DNA of 63,486 bases from assembly GCA_903935175.1 (NCBI GenBank), contig CAIZQQ010000223.1:1-63486 (forward strand). The letters are read 5' to 3'. The stretch comes from an uncultured Micrococcales bacterium. Lineage in GTDB: Bacteria; Actinomycetota; Actinomycetes; Actinomycetales; Microbacteriaceae. The notes under the pieces were generated by a model. The model made no database searches. It was not told the origin of the DNA and worked only from the letters and a program-made list of their open reading frames with translations. Made by a program: the position numbers and the translations under genes. Shown in pieces: positions 45,032 to 55,164 of the stretch; positions within the stretch are counted from its first letter, which is position 1, and every line of letters starts with the position of its first letter.

Positions 45032-46366
45032 ATGACTGAAGTTATCTTTCCGCTAGACCAAAACGAACTCTCGTTCACCGCTTCGGACGGCAGTGTGATT
45101 CGTCGCACTGTCCTCCCAAGCGGTGTTCGTGTTTTAACCGAGGCGGTACCGGGCGTGCAAAGCGCTTCGGTGTCGTTCTCGGTAGGTGTCGGTAGCCGCG
45201 ATGAAACCAACGGTCACTTTGGCTCGACTCACTTTCTCGAACACCTATTGTTCAAGGGCACCGCAAAGCGCTCCGCGCTAGACATCGCCATCGCATTTGA
45301 CTCGGTTGGCGGGTCTTCGAATGCCTCAACTGGGAAAGAGCACACGTCTTATTACGCCAGGGTGCAAGAATCTGCCGTGCCGCTGGCCATCGACGTCATC
45401 GCCGACATGCTCACTTCTTCGGTGCTAGACGAACACGAGTTCAATAACGAACGCACCGTGATTCTTGAAGAGCTCGCCATGAACGAGGATGACCCACAAG
45501 ACGTGGCTCACGAGGCCTTCTTCGAGCAGGTTCTCGGCGAACACGAACTCGGTCGCCCAATCGGCGGCACCAACGAAACCATAACCAACGTCACTCGCGA
45601 TGCCGTTTGGGAGCACTACAAGGCTCACTACCGCCCGCAAGACATTGTCATCGCGGTTGCCGGCAAACTCGAGCACGAAAAAATCATCGAGCTGACCGAA
45701 GCCGGTTTTGGGTCGGCGGGCTGGGATCTCAGCGTCAAGGCTTCGCCGCGCGAACGCCGCTCGCTGGCGTCGGCCGACATCGTTCCGATGGGCTCGCTTC
45801 GAGTCATCCACGAAGAAAATTCGCAGGCAAACATCCTGATTGGCACCGAGGGCATTGTCGGCAACGACTACCGCCGCTATGCCATGGCAGTTTTGAACAC
45901 CGTGCTCGGTGGCGGAATGTCATCGCGTCTGTTCCAAGAAATCCGCGAAAAGCGCGGGCTTGCCTACTCAACCTACTCTTTCAACCAGGGCTACTCAGAC
46001 GCTGGCGTGTTCGGTCTTTATGCCGGATGCTCGCCCGCGAAGGCCCGCGAAGTTGCCGAACTTATGCTCGCCGAACTACAAAAAGTCGCCACCGATGGAA
46101 TCACGGCAGCCGAACTCGAACTTGCCTTTGGCAACGTGTCTGGTGGCCTCGCATTGAAATTCGAGAGCACCCAGGCTCGCATGAGCCGACTTTCGGGAAC
46201 CGAGCTCTCCACGGGTGAATTCGTTCCGCTCGATGAGGCTTTGCGTCGATTCCGCGAGGTAACGGTTGCAGACGTTCGAGACTTGGCTGCCGATATCGCC
46301 GGCCGCGCGATGAACATTGTTGCAGTCGGTGACCTAACCGAAGACACCTTCGCCGGGCTGGTCTAA
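45032..46366 (+). CDS. M16 family zinc peptidase (insulinase/MPP-like)
   Basis: 444-residue protein with the inverted zinc motif HFLEH at residues 67-71 and the downstream glutamate in ERTVILEELAMNEDDP, so catalytic residues are intact; the C-terminal inactive half has the usual SSRLFQEIREKRGLAYS segment. It follows pnp by 27 bases, as in other actinobacteria (PepR-like). Substrate unknown. Confidence 0.93.
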   Translation: MTEVIFPLDQNELSFTASDGSVIRRTVLPSGVRVLTEAVPGVQSASVSFSVGVGSRDETNGHFGSTHFLEHLLFKGTAKRSALDIAIAFDSVGGSSNASTGKEHTSYYARVQESAVPLAIDVIADMLTSSVLDEHEFNNERTVILEELAMNEDDPQDVAHEAFFEQVLGEHELGRPIGGTNETITNVTRDAVWEHYKAHYRPQDIVIAVAGKLEHEKIIELTEAGFGSAGWDLSVKASPRERRSLASADIVPMGSLRVIHEENSQANILIGTEGIVGNDYRRYAMAVLNTVLGGGMSSRLFQEIREKRGLAYSTYSFNQGYSDAGVFGLYAGCSPAKAREVAELMLAELQKVATDGITAAELELAFGNVSGGLALKFESTQARMSRLSGTELSTGEFVPLDEALRRFREVTVADVRDLAADIAGRAMNIVAVGDLTEDTFAGLV

Positions 46367-46378
46367 TCTAGAGCAATG
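46364..46378 (+). promoter_or_regulatory. Leaderless promoter of dapB
   Basis: TAATCT (46364-46369) overlaps the preceding stop codon, followed by six bases and ATG; no Shine-Dalgarno sequence. This would be an internal promoter. Confidence 0.45.
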
Positions 46379-47083
46379 GCAATCAAGGTATCTGTAGTCG
46401 GCGCAACCGGGCGCATGGGCAGGTTGGCGCTCGAACTAATCGACGCCGCCAACGACCTTGAGCTGCATTCTGCGCTTGACAGTCGAAGCGACGCCTCGCT
46501 GAGCGATGGCGCAGAGGTCATTTTTGACGTGACTCGACTCGAAGTGAGCCAACAGGTTGTAGCCAAGGCCATCGCAGCCGGCCAAAAGATCGTGGTCGGC
46601 ACCAGTGGCTGGAGTGCTGCCAAACTCGCAGAACTCAGCGATATCGGTCAGGCCGCGGTTGTGGTCATTCCAAACTTTTCGGTTGGCTCAATGCTGGCCA
46701 CTCGTTTCGCCGCCGAAGCTGGCAAGTTTTTCGACAGCATCGAGATCGTCGAGACCCACCAAGCCGGCAAACTTGACTCACCTTCGGGCACGGCCGTTCG
46801 CACCGCAGAGCTGATTGCAGCAAACCGAACTACCCCCGTGACCGCTCCAGCCGCCGACCAGGATGCCCGCGGGCAGCTTGTCGCAGGCATCCCCGTTCAC
46901 AGCCTTCGTTTGGCAGGCGTGAGTGCAAAGCAAGACGTGCATTTCGGGGGAGTCAGCGAGCTGCTCACGATCAGCCACGAAACCTCTTCGGTCAGCGCAT
47001 ACTCGGCAGGCATTCTGGCAGCTATTCGCTTCGCAGCCAAGGCGCAGGGTCTGCACGTTGGGCTAGACGCCGTATTCAAATGA
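46376..47083 (+). CDS. dapB: 4-hydroxy-tetrahydrodipicolinate reductase
   Basis: NAD(P)H reductase of lysine and diaminopimelate synthesis, 235 residues. VVGATGRMGRLALE is the nucleotide motif, NFSVGSMLATRFAAEAGKF the following conserved segment, and ETHQAGKLDSPSGTAVRTAE carries the catalytic His/Lys pair. The end overlaps the next gene by 4 bases. dapA is close by at 49231 and dapF at 60662. Confidence 0.95.
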   Translation: MAIKVSVVGATGRMGRLALELIDAANDLELHSALDSRSDASLSDGAEVIFDVTRLEVSQQVVAKAIAAGQKIVVGTSGWSAAKLAELSDIGQAAVVVIPNFSVGSMLATRFAAEAGKFFDSIEIVETHQAGKLDSPSGTAVRTAELIAANRTTPVTAPAADQDARGQLVAGIPVHSLRLAGVSAKQDVHFGGVSELLTISHETSSVSAYSAGILAAIRFAAKAQGLHVGLDAVFK

Positions 47084-47517
47084 CCGGCGCAAAGATTGGC
47101 GCAATAGTCACAAGCGCCCTTGTGATCATGTACGTGGCCCTGCTCGGTAACACCGCGATTATTCTCATCGGTTCTGGTTCACTACTGCCGGCTTTGCTCG
47201 GCGGGCTGCTGATGATCTTTCCGGTGTTGGCGATTTGGGCAATCGTCGCCGAACTCAGATTCGGACTGAAGGTCGAAAAGCTCGCCAAGAAGCTCGAGCA
47301 ATCGGGGCAGTGGCCGCACTTCGAATATGAATTGCGCCCGAGCGGCCGCCCAACCAGAGCAAGCGCCGATGCAGAGTTCGGTAAGTTTCGCGACGCCGCC
47401 TATGCCGACCCAGATAACTGGACGCGTTGGTTTGCCCTAGGTCTTGCCTACGATGCCGCGAGTGATCGACGCAGGGCTCGAGCCTGCATGCGCAAGGCTA
47501 TAAAACTTAGCGAATAA
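47080..47517 (+). CDS. Membrane protein with C-terminal TPR-like segment
   Basis: 145 residues: two hydrophobic helices (about 6-28 and 35-60) followed by a cytoplasmic part whose last 45 residues (DPDNWTRWFALGLAYDAASDRRRARACMRKA) look like a single TPR-type helix pair. ATG overlaps the dapB stop (ATGA), so the two are coupled. Proteins like this are common downstream of dapB in actinobacteria; function unknown. Confidence 0.8.
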   Translation: MTGAKIGAIVTSALVIMYVALLGNTAIILIGSGSLLPALLGGLLMIFPVLAIWAIVAELRFGLKVEKLAKKLEQSGQWPHFEYELRPSGRPTRASADAEFGKFRDAAYADPDNWTRWFALGLAYDAASDRRRARACMRKAIKLSE

Positions 47518-47953
47518 CCTTTAGGCGCTTTAGGCCTAGGTATATCTGGCAGCCGAGGCAGTAGTTGAACACCGAGTTCAAGAACGAAGCCACGAAGGCC
47601 GCAGCCGCGGCGGCAACCAAACCATACTCAACACCGGCCAGGTGCAACACAACGCCAACGCCGGCCACAAACAGGCCAACGGCCTGAGCAAACTGAGGTG
47701 GAGCAGCGTCTTCAAGTTCCGCCGGTGCACCCAAGCGTGGGCGAACAAAGGTCTTGAACAACCAGGCGTAAGGGTGCTTGCTGGTGCCGAAAATCGCACC
47801 AATCGCAAACAAGGCGGTCAGCACGAGAAGCAGTGTGAACGCGGCGGCCTCGGTCGAAGCATCCAAGCCCAGATAAATGGTCACGGCGAGCGCGGTTGCG
47901 GTGATTGCGGCGCCAAAGCGCGGGCCTCTTGGGTCAATCTGTGGTTTTGCCAT
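47507..47953 (-). CDS. DUF4395 family membrane protein
   Basis: 148 residues, starts with the IDPRGPRFGAAITA signature, has four membrane helices, and ends with FNYCLGCQIYL, a CxxC pair at a membrane edge that is typical for the family. It forms an operon with the upstream thioredoxin-like gene (ATG overlaps stop), so the CLGC pair may exchange electrons with that protein. Its 3' end overlaps the convergent gene by 11 bases. Confidence 0.88.
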   Translation of the reverse strand: MAKPQIDPRGPRFGAAITATALAVTIYLGLDASTEAAAFTLLLVLTALFAIGAIFGTSKHPYAWLFKTFVRPRLGAPAELEDAAPPQFAQAVGLFVAGVGVVLHLAGVEYGLVAAAAAAFVASFLNSVFNYCLGCQIYLGLKRLKVIR

Positions 47954-48396
47954 TAGATAACGAAGGTTCCTAACTGTTCTTCTAGGGTGTTCTGTTTCGG
48001 TGCCCCTCCAATTCGCGACTGAACTACGCCGCGCCTATCGAGCACCAGGGTGGTTGGGGTTTGCAAAATGTTGTACTTGTTGGCCAAATCGAGGCGATCG
48101 GTGATGTCTACTTCGATGTGCAGCACGTCGCTCGAGTGACTTTCGAGCTCACCGAATACCCGAGCGGTCGATTTGCAGGTGGCGCAGAATTCGCTCGAAA
48201 ATTGCAAAAACGTGATGCGCTCGCCAAAAGCGGTTACCGGCACACCATTTTTGATTGCTCCAAGCTCTTTCAAATCGACCTGAAGGCCCGACTTCAAAAG
48301 CTTGGCTCGCCCCTGAGTGGTTCGCCAAATCAAACCGAGGATGCCCGCCAGGGTGATAACACCCAAAACGAGTAGCAAGCGCGAGGTCTGATCCAT
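47953..48396 (-). CDS. Membrane-anchored thioredoxin-like protein
   Basis: 147 residues: one N-terminal membrane helix (about 6-24) and a thioredoxin fold with the redox motif SEFCATCKSTARVF (CATC) and the cis-proline in LQTPTTLVLD. The topology places the domain on one side of the membrane, probably outside. Paired with a DUF4395 protein, as in other actinobacteria. Leaderless-type start. Confidence 0.88.
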   Translation of the reverse strand: MDQTSRLLLVLGVITLAGILGLIWRTTQGRAKLLKSGLQVDLKELGAIKNGVPVTAFGERITFLQFSSEFCATCKSTARVFGELESHSSDVLHIEVDITDRLDLANKYNILQTPTTLVLDRRGVVQSRIGGAPKQNTLEEQLGTFVI

Positions 48397-48408
48397 GTCT
48401 CTAGGCTA
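48394..48408 (-). promoter_or_regulatory. Leaderless promoter of the thioredoxin-DUF4395 operon
   Basis: On the minus strand TAGCCT (plus 48403-48408) is followed by AGAGAC and ATG. Confidence 0.5.
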
Positions 48409-48466
48409 GGTTCGCTCGCCCGCCTGCGCTCTAGTGTTTCGCATTCTTACGCCGCCTCAAGACCAC

Positions 48467-48481
48467 TAACATTGAGTGGTG
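48467..48481 (+). promoter_or_regulatory. Leaderless promoter of thyX
   Basis: TAACAT (48467-48472), six bases, GTG at 48479. The spacing favours this GTG over the adjacent one at 48476. Confidence 0.5.
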
Positions 48482-49204
48482 TCCGATATCATTTTCCGCA
48501 GCGATGTAACCGTAGAGCTAGTGCGTTCAAGCGCTAGCGACTCAGACGTGCTTTTTGCCGCCCGTGTGTCTACCCAAGGTGAGCAAACCCTTGAGTCAGC
48601 CAGCGCCGGTACCGAAGCCTCAGCCCGAGACATGGGGCTGATCAACTACCTCATGCGCGACCGCCACGGTTCACCATTCGAGCACAACTCGATGACTTTC
48701 TACGTTCAAGCCCCAATCTTCGTGTTCCGCGAGTTCATGCGTCACCGCATCGCCTCGTACAACGAAGAATCAGGTCGATACAAGGAGCTCAGCCCGGTGT
48801 TCTATGTGCCAGGCCCAGAGCGCAACCTTGTTCAGATCGGAAAAACCGGTCACTACGAGTTCATTCCGGGCACAGCCGAGCAAACCGCTTTGGTTGAGCA
48901 AGAAACCCGCACCGTGAGCCTTCAGGCTTATGAGTCATACCAGCGGATGCTCGAAGCCGGAGTAGCTCGCGAGGTTGCCCGCATCGTGCTGCCCCTAAAC
49001 ATTTACTCGAGCATGTACGTCACCATGAACTCTCGTGCGCTGATGAACTTCTTGAGCCTCCGTACCAAGCGCGAAGGCACCCACTTTCCGTCATTCCCAC
49101 AGCGTGAAATCGAAATGTGCGCCGAGAAGATGGAAGACGCCTGGGCCAAGCTCATGCCTTTCACCTACGAGGCATTTAACAAGAACGGTCGCGTAGCCCC
49201 ATAA
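48479..49204 (+). CDS. thyX: Flavin-dependent thymidylate synthase
   Basis: Makes dTMP from dUMP using FADH2 and methylene-tetrahydrofolate. The 241-residue protein has the ThyX motif RHRIASYNEESGRY at residues 88-101. Two GTG codons are adjacent (48476 and 48479); the second is exactly six bases from a -10 box. thyX between dapB and dapA is the mycobacterial order. Confidence 0.96.
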   Translation: MSDIIFRSDVTVELVRSSASDSDVLFAARVSTQGEQTLESASAGTEASARDMGLINYLMRDRHGSPFEHNSMTFYVQAPIFVFREFMRHRIASYNEESGRYKELSPVFYVPGPERNLVQIGKTGHYEFIPGTAEQTALVEQETRTVSLQAYESYQRMLEAGVAREVARIVLPLNIYSSMYVTMNSRALMNFLSLRTKREGTHFPSFPQREIEMCAEKMEDAWAKLMPFTYEAFNKNGRVAP

Positions 49205-49230
49205 GGCTCACGGACTCAAGGTAAGAAACC

Positions 49231-50208
49231 ATGTCACAGCAACGTAATCTCTTCGGTCAACTGCTAGTTGCGCTTGTCACGCCGATGAATGCCGATGGCG
49301 AAGTTGACTGGGCTGCTACCGAGAAGCACATCGATTATGTGATTTCAAACGGCGCGGATGGCGTTGTGGTTACCGGCACTACTGGCGAAACATCCACGCT
49401 CACCGACAAAGAGAAGCTGAAGCTTGTCGAGGTTGGCAAGTCGGTTGCTGCCGGTCGCGCGAAAATCATTACCGGCGGTGGTTCTAACGAAACCGCTCAC
49501 GCGATGGAGCTCTACAAGGCTTCTGAAAAGGCCGGGGCAGACGGCGTAATGATCGTCACCCCTTACTACAACAAGCCGACTCAGGCCGGTGTGCTCACTC
49601 ACTTCAGAATGATTGCTGACGCCACCGACCTGCCGGTGATTCTCTATGACATCCCAGGTCGCGCGGGCATTCCGATCAACTTCGAAACCATTCTTCGCGC
49701 CGCCAAGCACCCGAACATCGTTGCGGTCAAAGACGCCAAGGGCGACTTTGCGCAGGCTTCGCGCGTGATGAATGAAACCGACCTGCTCTATTTCTCGGGT
49801 GATGACGGCAACGTTCTACCGCACCTTTCGATCGGTGCGACCGGCTTGATAGGCGTAACCGCAAACATCGCGCCAGCCGCCTACCGTGAATTGGTTGACG
49901 CCACCAACCGCAATGATTTTCACCAGGCGCTAAAGGTGCACAACTCGCTTGAGCCTCTAGTTCGCGCGGCCATGAACCACGTGCCGGGCACCGTGGCATC
50001 GAAATACATCTTGCACGGGCTCGGTCTCATCGACAGCCCGCGCGTTCGTCTACCACTGGTCGGCCCAGAAGAATCTGAAGCCGCCCGCATCGAGGCCGAC
50101 ATTGACCTGGTCAAACAGATCACCGGCTTGTCATTCGAAAACTTCCGCCCAGACCGCAACGCAGCAGCCGGTGGTGCTCTGCCGAAGGTGGCTGGCACTA
50201 CTCGCTAG
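49231..50208 (+). CDS. dapA: 4-hydroxy-tetrahydrodipicolinate synthase
   Basis: Condenses pyruvate with aspartate semialdehyde. TIM-barrel protein of 325 residues with GTTGETSTL, MIVTPYYNKPTQ (catalytic Tyr) and IVAVKDAKGD (Schiff-base Lys). The last 20 residues are an Ala/Gly-rich tail not needed for the fold. A weak AAGGTAAG precedes ATG. Confidence 0.96.
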   Translation: MSQQRNLFGQLLVALVTPMNADGEVDWAATEKHIDYVISNGADGVVVTGTTGETSTLTDKEKLKLVEVGKSVAAGRAKIITGGGSNETAHAMELYKASEKAGADGVMIVTPYYNKPTQAGVLTHFRMIADATDLPVILYDIPGRAGIPINFETILRAAKHPNIVAVKDAKGDFAQASRVMNETDLLYFSGDDGNVLPHLSIGATGLIGVTANIAPAAYRELVDATNRNDFHQALKVHNSLEPLVRAAMNHVPGTVASKYILHGLGLIDSPRVRLPLVGPEESEAARIEADIDLVKQITGLSFENFRPDRNAAAGGALPKVAGTTR

Positions 50209-50219
50209 AAAAGAGCCCA

Positions 50220-51896
50220 ATGGTTCAGACCCTCCCGCAACCTGCCCCGCTGAAGCCTGGTGTGCTTCGCATCATCCCGCTGGGTGGAATCGGAGAGATC
50301 GGTCGAAACATGACCGTCTTCGAAATCGACTCCAAGCTACTCATCGTTGACTGCGGGGTGCTCTTTCCTGAAGAGCACCAGCCGGGCATCGACGTAATCT
50401 TGCCCGACTTTGGTTACCTGCGTGACCGACTAGACGACATCATTGGCCTGGTGCTCACCCACGGCCATGAAGACCACATTGGTGGCGTGCCCTATCTGCT
50501 GAAGCTCAAAGCCGACATTCCGCTGCTCGGTTCGGCTTTAACCCTCGCCTTCGTTGAGGCAAAACTAAAAGAACACCGCATCACCCCCTACTCGATGGTG
50601 GTAAGCGAGGGGCAGCACGAAACCCTCGGCGGCTTCAACCTCGAGTTCATTGCGGTAAACCACTCGATTCCAGATGCTCTGGCCGTCGCCATCCGCACCA
50701 AAGCCGGCTCGGTGCTTCACACCGGTGACTTCAAAATGGATCAAATTCCCTTGGATGGTCGCCTGACCGACCTGCGCGCCTTTGCGCGTATTGGCGAAGA
50801 GGGTCTCGACCTGTTCATGAGCGACAGCACCAATGCCGACGTTCCGGGTTTCACTCCGCTTGAAAAAGACATTGGCCCGGTGATCGAGAATGTGATTGCT
50901 CGTTCTAAGGGCAAAGTAGTGGTGGCTTCGTTCTCAAGTCACGTGCACCGCGTTCAGCAGGTTATCGATGCAGCACTGGCCAACGACCGCAAGGTTGTCT
51001 TGGTGGGTCGCTCCATGGTTCGCAACATGCAGATTGCCCTCGAAATGGGTTATCTCACGGCTCCGCTGGATGTTTTCGTAGATCTAGCCAAGGCGACTAG
51101 CTACCCAGAAAACAAGTTGGTCTACATGTGCACCGGCTCGCAGGGTGAACCGATGGCGGTTTTGGCGCGCATGGTCAATCTTGACCACCAGATTACGATC
51201 GGCGAGGGCGACACGGTCATCCTGGCTTCGTCTTTGATTCCTGGTAACGAAAACGCGGTTTATCGCGTGATTGACGGCCTAACCAAGCTCGGTGCCAACG
51301 TGGTTCACAAGGGCAATGCCAAGGTTCACGTTTCGGGCCACGCGGCCGCTGGCGAACTGCTTTACTGCTACAACATCTTGAAGCCCAAGAACGTGATGCC
51401 GGTGCACGGTGAATACCGTCACCTGATTGCCAACGGAAAGCTAGCAGAGCAAACCGGTGTTCCTCACGAGCGCGTGCTCATCACCGAAGACGGCTGGGTT
51501 GTCGACCTAGTTGACGGCATCGCCCAGGTTGTCGGCGGTGTCGAGTGCGGACTTCTGTTTGTTGACGGCAAAACCGTTGGCAAAGTTACCGAAGAAGACC
51601 TCAAAGACCGCCGCGTGCTGGCCGAAGAGGGTTTCATCTCGATCTTCTGTGTCATCGATGCCAAGGATGGCCGCGTAAAGATCGGGCCAGAAATTCGTGC
51701 TCGAGCCTTTGCCGAAGAAGACAATGTTTTCAATGACGTGAAGCCACTTATCGAACGAGCGCTCGCCGAAGCCGCTGGTGAGGGTGTTCGTGACCCTTAT
51801 GCCCTTCAGCAGGTTATTCGTCGCACCATCGGTACCTGGGTGAACAAGGCTCACCGCCGTCGCCCAATGATCATTCCGGTGGTCATCGCCGAGTAA
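50220..51896 (+). CDS. rnj: Ribonuclease J
   Basis: Metallo-beta-lactamase/beta-CASP nuclease with endo- and 5'-3' exonuclease activity, 558 residues. Zinc motif LTHGHEDHIGG near residue 80, SDSTNADVPGFT, and the beta-CASP motifs FSSHVHRVQQ, and VSGHAAAGE near residue 375. Together with pnp in the same window it gives the main RNA-decay enzymes of actinobacteria. It follows dapA as usual. Confidence 0.97.
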   Translation: MVQTLPQPAPLKPGVLRIIPLGGIGEIGRNMTVFEIDSKLLIVDCGVLFPEEHQPGIDVILPDFGYLRDRLDDIIGLVLTHGHEDHIGGVPYLLKLKADIPLLGSALTLAFVEAKLKEHRITPYSMVVSEGQHETLGGFNLEFIAVNHSIPDALAVAIRTKAGSVLHTGDFKMDQIPLDGRLTDLRAFARIGEEGLDLFMSDSTNADVPGFTPLEKDIGPVIENVIARSKGKVVVASFSSHVHRVQQVIDAALANDRKVVLVGRSMVRNMQIALEMGYLTAPLDVFVDLAKATSYPENKLVYMCTGSQGEPMAVLARMVNLDHQITIGEGDTVILASSLIPGNENAVYRVIDGLTKLGANVVHKGNAKVHVSGHAAAGELLYCYNILKPKNVMPVHGEYRHLIANGKLAEQTGVPHERVLITEDGWVVDLVDGIAQVVGGVECGLLFVDGKTVGKVTEEDLKDRRVLAEEGFISIFCVIDAKDGRVKIGPEIRARAFAEEDNVFNDVKPLIERALAEAAGEGVRDPYALQQVIRRTIGTWVNKAHRRRPMIIPVVIAE

Positions 51897-51958
51897 TCGG
51901 CCACTCGGATGCTCAAATCGGGTCGCCGTGCCTACCCGAACTTGTCGCTGGTCGCTGT

Positions 51959-51973
51959 TACTTTTGACGCATG
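51959..51973 (+). promoter_or_regulatory. Leaderless promoter of ftsK
   Basis: TACTTT (51959-51964), six bases, ATG; TTGTCG at 51942-51947 is 11 bases before the box. Confidence 0.45.
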
Positions 51974-54610
51974 GCTACGCGTCGCCCTGCAACATCACGC
52001 GCGAGAAAATCTTCTTCGCGCCCAACTTCTCGCACCCAGCCAAAGGCACGTGCACCTCGAGCCCGCAAAGAATCCCCAAGCTCAGACTCACCGCTTTTGG
52101 TGCGCATTTACCGCTGGTTTGCTACCGGATTCGGCAACACGGTTCGCTACTTTGGTCGCCAAGACGAAATCGTTGATCAGCGCAGCGACAGCATCCCGTT
52201 TTCTTTTGTTCTTCTAGGCATCGTTGGAGCGGTGTTTGCCTGGTTCCTAACCCCTGATAACCCCGCCTACCTTGCTCACACTTGGACTTTTGGGCTTCTC
52301 TTCGGTCAAGTAGCCTCGGCTCTGCCGGTGGTCTTTATTGTTTTTGCTGTCTACCTGATGCGTCACCCTTCGGGCCAAAAAGACAACAGCCGCATCGGCC
52401 TCGGGCTACTTTTGCTTCTGGTCTCGATTTCTGGCTTCTTTCACTGGGCAGGCGGCACTCCAGCTCCATCAGATGCGGGCTTTGAGAAAACCCTTTCGGC
52501 AGCCGGCGGCGTTTTCGGTTGGCTAATTTCGGTGCCGTTTGTGCCACTGACCATCTGGGGCGCAATTCCGGCTCTGGTTTTGGTCACCTTGGGTTCGCTT
52601 CTAATCATGACCAAAACCGCACCAAACCGAATCGCTGCCCGACTTCGCGAACTTGGTGAAGCCCTATTTGGTGAACCAACCGAGAAGCCAGAGCGAATAG
52701 TTGAAGACGACGACGTACTCGATGCCTTCGACGGAACCAAGGTGCCATGGTGGCGCAGAGACAAGACCAAAGACCCTGCCTTTGACACACCGGTGGTCGA
52801 CACCACTTCTGCCGAAGAGCGTGAGCAAGCACTAGAAGACCTTTTCGAAGACCAGAACCAAGACATCGAGTCGGTCGATTCAGAAGATTTCGACCTCACC
52901 GAACCGGTCGAGATTGTGACGCCGTCGGCATTGGTCGACCCAGATCCAGCGAGCGAAGAGCCAGCGGCCGCAACTCCGGCAGCCAGACCAGCTCGGGTTT
53001 ACAAAATGCCTCCGCTGAACATCCTCGCGCCAGGCACGCCGCCAAAAGCTAAGAGTGCCGCTAACGACCAAATCGTTGCCGCCATCACCTCGGTTTTCAA
53101 AGAATTCAGCGTGGATGCCACGGTGGTCGGTTTCTCGCGTGGGCCAACAGTCACCCGCTACGAGGTTGAACTCGCTCCAGGCGTAAAAGTTGAGGCGGTT
53201 ACCCGTCTGGCCAGCAACATTTCTTACGCTGTCGCCAGCAACGAAGTGCGCATCCTTGCGCCGATTCCTGGCAAGTCGCTCATCGGCATCGAGATTCCGA
53301 ACACCGACCGCGAGATTGTTTCACTCGGTGACGTGCTGCGTTCGCAAGTTGCAACCCAGAGCCAGCATCCGCTCACCATCGGCATCGGTAAAGATGTCGA
53401 AGGTGGCTACGTGGTGGCAAACCTAGCCAAGATGCCTCACCTTTTGGTAGCTGGTGCAACCGGTGCGGGTAAGTCTTCGTTCGTCAACGCGATGATTACC
53501 TCGATTTTGATGCGCGCCAAGCCCGCCGAGGTTCGTCTCGTGCTGATCGACCCTAAGCGCGTCGAGCTTGCCGCCTACCAAGGTGTGCCGCACCTCATCA
53601 CGCCAATCATTACCAACGCCAAGAAGGCCGCCGAGGCACTTCAATGGGTGGTCAAAGAGATGGATGCTCGCTATGACGACCTCGCCTCGTTCGGGTTCAA
53701 GCACGTAGACGACTTCAACCGCGCAATCGTGGCTGGCACTTTGACCGCAAAAGAGGGCACCAACCGCGTCATGCAGCCTTACCCTTACCTTCTGGTCGTC
53801 GTTGACGAGCTAGCCGACCTTATGATCGTGGCCCCACGCGATGTCGAAGATTCAATCGTTCGCATCACCCAGTTGGCTCGAGCCGCGGGTATTCACCTGG
53901 TGCTGGCCACCCAGCGCCCTTCGGTGGACGTCGTCACCGGTTTGATCAAAGCCAACGTTCCGAGCCGCCTGGCCTTCTCGGTTTCTTCGGTCACCGACTC
54001 TCGAGTGATTCTCGACCAGCCCGGTGCCGAGAAGCTCATCGGTCAAGGTGACGCACTGTTTTCTCCGATGGGCACCAACAAGCCGATGCGTGTTCAGGGT
54101 GCCTGGCTCGCCGAAGACGAATTGCACAAGATTGTCGATCACGTCAAAGCTCAAATGTCACCTGAATACCGCGCGGATGTGGCAGAGGTTCACATTCAAA
54201 AAGTGGTTGATGCCGACATCGGTGACGATCTCGAACTTTTGCTTCAGGCTTGCGAACTAATCGTCTCGTCACAGTTTGGTTCTACCTCGATGCTGCAGCG
54301 AAAGTTGCGCGTTGGGTTCGCCAAAGCCGGTCGCCTGATGGACCTCCTCGAGTCGCGCAACATAGTTGGCCCTTCTGAGGGCTCAAAGGCGCGTGACGTC
54401 TTGGTCAAGCTAGAAGACCTACCAACCGTTCTAGCCTCGCTGCGCGGTGAGCCAGGAGCCGTGTCATCGCAGCCCGTGCAGGCCGCTGCCACGGTTGCCG
54501 ATGCACCGGTGAGCAACCTCGCCGCAGGAGATTTTGACGATTTCATTCCGAGTGGCACCGATGACGACGAAGGTGACGAAGACGCCTGGCAACTAACAGG
54601 GCGCAACTAG
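51971..54610 (+). CDS. ftsK: DNA translocase FtsK
   Basis: Septal DNA pump for chromosome dimer resolution and segregation, 879 residues. A basic N-terminus, four membrane helices (about residues 70-215), an acidic linker, the motor domain with Walker [10 protein letters not shown] (about residue 500) and Walker [11 protein letters not shown], and a C-terminal winged-helix gamma domain (about 750-810, [20 protein letters not shown]). Complete in length and motifs. Confidence 0.97.
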   Translation: MATRRPATSRARKSSSRPTSRTQPKARAPRARKESPSSDSPLLVRIYRWFATGFGNTVRYFGRQDEIVDQRSDSIPFSFVLLGIVGAVFAWFLTPDNPAYLAHTWTFGLLFGQVASALPVVFIVFAVYLMRHPSGQKDNSRIGLGLLLLLVSISGFFHWAGGTPAPSDAGFEKTLSAAGGVFGWLISVPFVPLTIWGAIPALVLVTLGSLLIMTKTAPNRIAARLRELGEALFGEPTEKPERIVEDDDVLDAFDGTKVPWWRRDKTKDPAFDTPVVDTTSAEEREQALEDLFEDQNQDIESVDSEDFDLTEPVEIVTPSALVDPDPASEEPAAATPAARPARVYKMPPLNILAPGTPPKAKSAANDQIVAAITSVFKEFSVDATVVGFSRGPTVTRYEVELAPGVKVEAVTRLASNISYAVASNEVRILAPIPGKSLIGIEIPNTDREIVSLGDVLRSQVATQSQHPLTIGIGKDVEGGYVVANLAKMPHLLVAGATGAGKSSFVNAMITSILMRAKPAEVRLVLIDPKRVELAAYQGVPHLITPIITNAKKAAEALQWVVKEMDARYDDLASFGFKHVDDFNRAIVAGTLTAKEGTNRVMQPYPYLLVVVDELADLMIVAPRDVEDSIVRITQLARAAGIHLVLATQRPSVDVVTGLIKANVPSRLAFSVSSVTDSRVILDQPGAEKLIGQGDALFSPMGTNKPMRVQGAWLAEDELHKIVDHVKAQMSPEYRADVAEVHIQKVVDADIGDDLELLLQACELIVSSQFGSTSMLQRKLRVGFAKAGRLMDLLESRNIVGPSEGSKARDVLVKLEDLPTVLASLRGEPGAVSSQPVQAAATVADAPVSNLAAGDFDDFIPSGTDDDEGDEDAWQLTGRN

Positions 54611-55164
54611 TGAAAAGTGATTGGCTCAATCTGCCAAACACCATCACTCTGGCAAGAGTCGCAACGGTTCCATTCTTCGTCTGGGTGCTTCTCGAAGTTT
54701 CTAAAGACAACCCTTGGCGCTGGGCGGCGGTAGCACTTTTTGTTGCTGCAATAGCAACCGACGGCGTTGACGGAGCTATCGCTAGGTCTCGCGGTCTGGT
54801 CACCGACCTAGGCAAACTGCTCGACCCGATCGCCGACAAGATTCTCATAGGTGGCGCGCTGGTCACGCTATCGGTGCTTGGTGAGGTTGACTGGATTTTC
54901 ACCCTGCTCATCATGGGCCGCGAAGTCGGCATCACCGTCTACCGCATGCTGGTTCTCAAAAACCGCGTCGTGCCTGCGAATGCCGGGGGCAAAACCAAGA
55001 CCATCATGCAAGGCATCACCCTTGGCTTTCTTCTGTCGCCACTCGATCTCTACTTCGCTTGGCTTGCACCCATTGAGTTGGTGGCGCTCTACCTGACCAC
55101 TGCGGTTACATTGGTCACGGGCATCCACTACCTAGTTGTCGCAGCCCGAAAGAGCGCTAAATGA
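54610..55164 (+). CDS. pgsA: CDP-diacylglycerol--glycerol-3-phosphate 3-phosphatidyltransferase family protein
   Basis: CDP-alcohol phosphotransferase of 184 residues, integral membrane. The family motif is DGVDGAIARSRGLVTDLGKLLDPIADK (D-G-x2-A-R-x8-G-x3-D-x3-D, with all residues present; cited in part only as DGxxAR...D...D). GTG start overlaps the ftsK stop by one base. Product is probably phosphatidylglycerol phosphate; other CDP-alcohol transferases look similar. Confidence 0.9.
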   Translation: MKSDWLNLPNTITLARVATVPFFVWVLLEVSKDNPWRWAAVALFVAAIATDGVDGAIARSRGLVTDLGKLLDPIADKILIGGALVTLSVLGEVDWIFTLLIMGREVGITVYRMLVLKNRVVPANAGGKTKTIMQGITLGFLLSPLDLYFAWLAPIELVALYLTTAVTLVTGIHYLVVAARKSAK

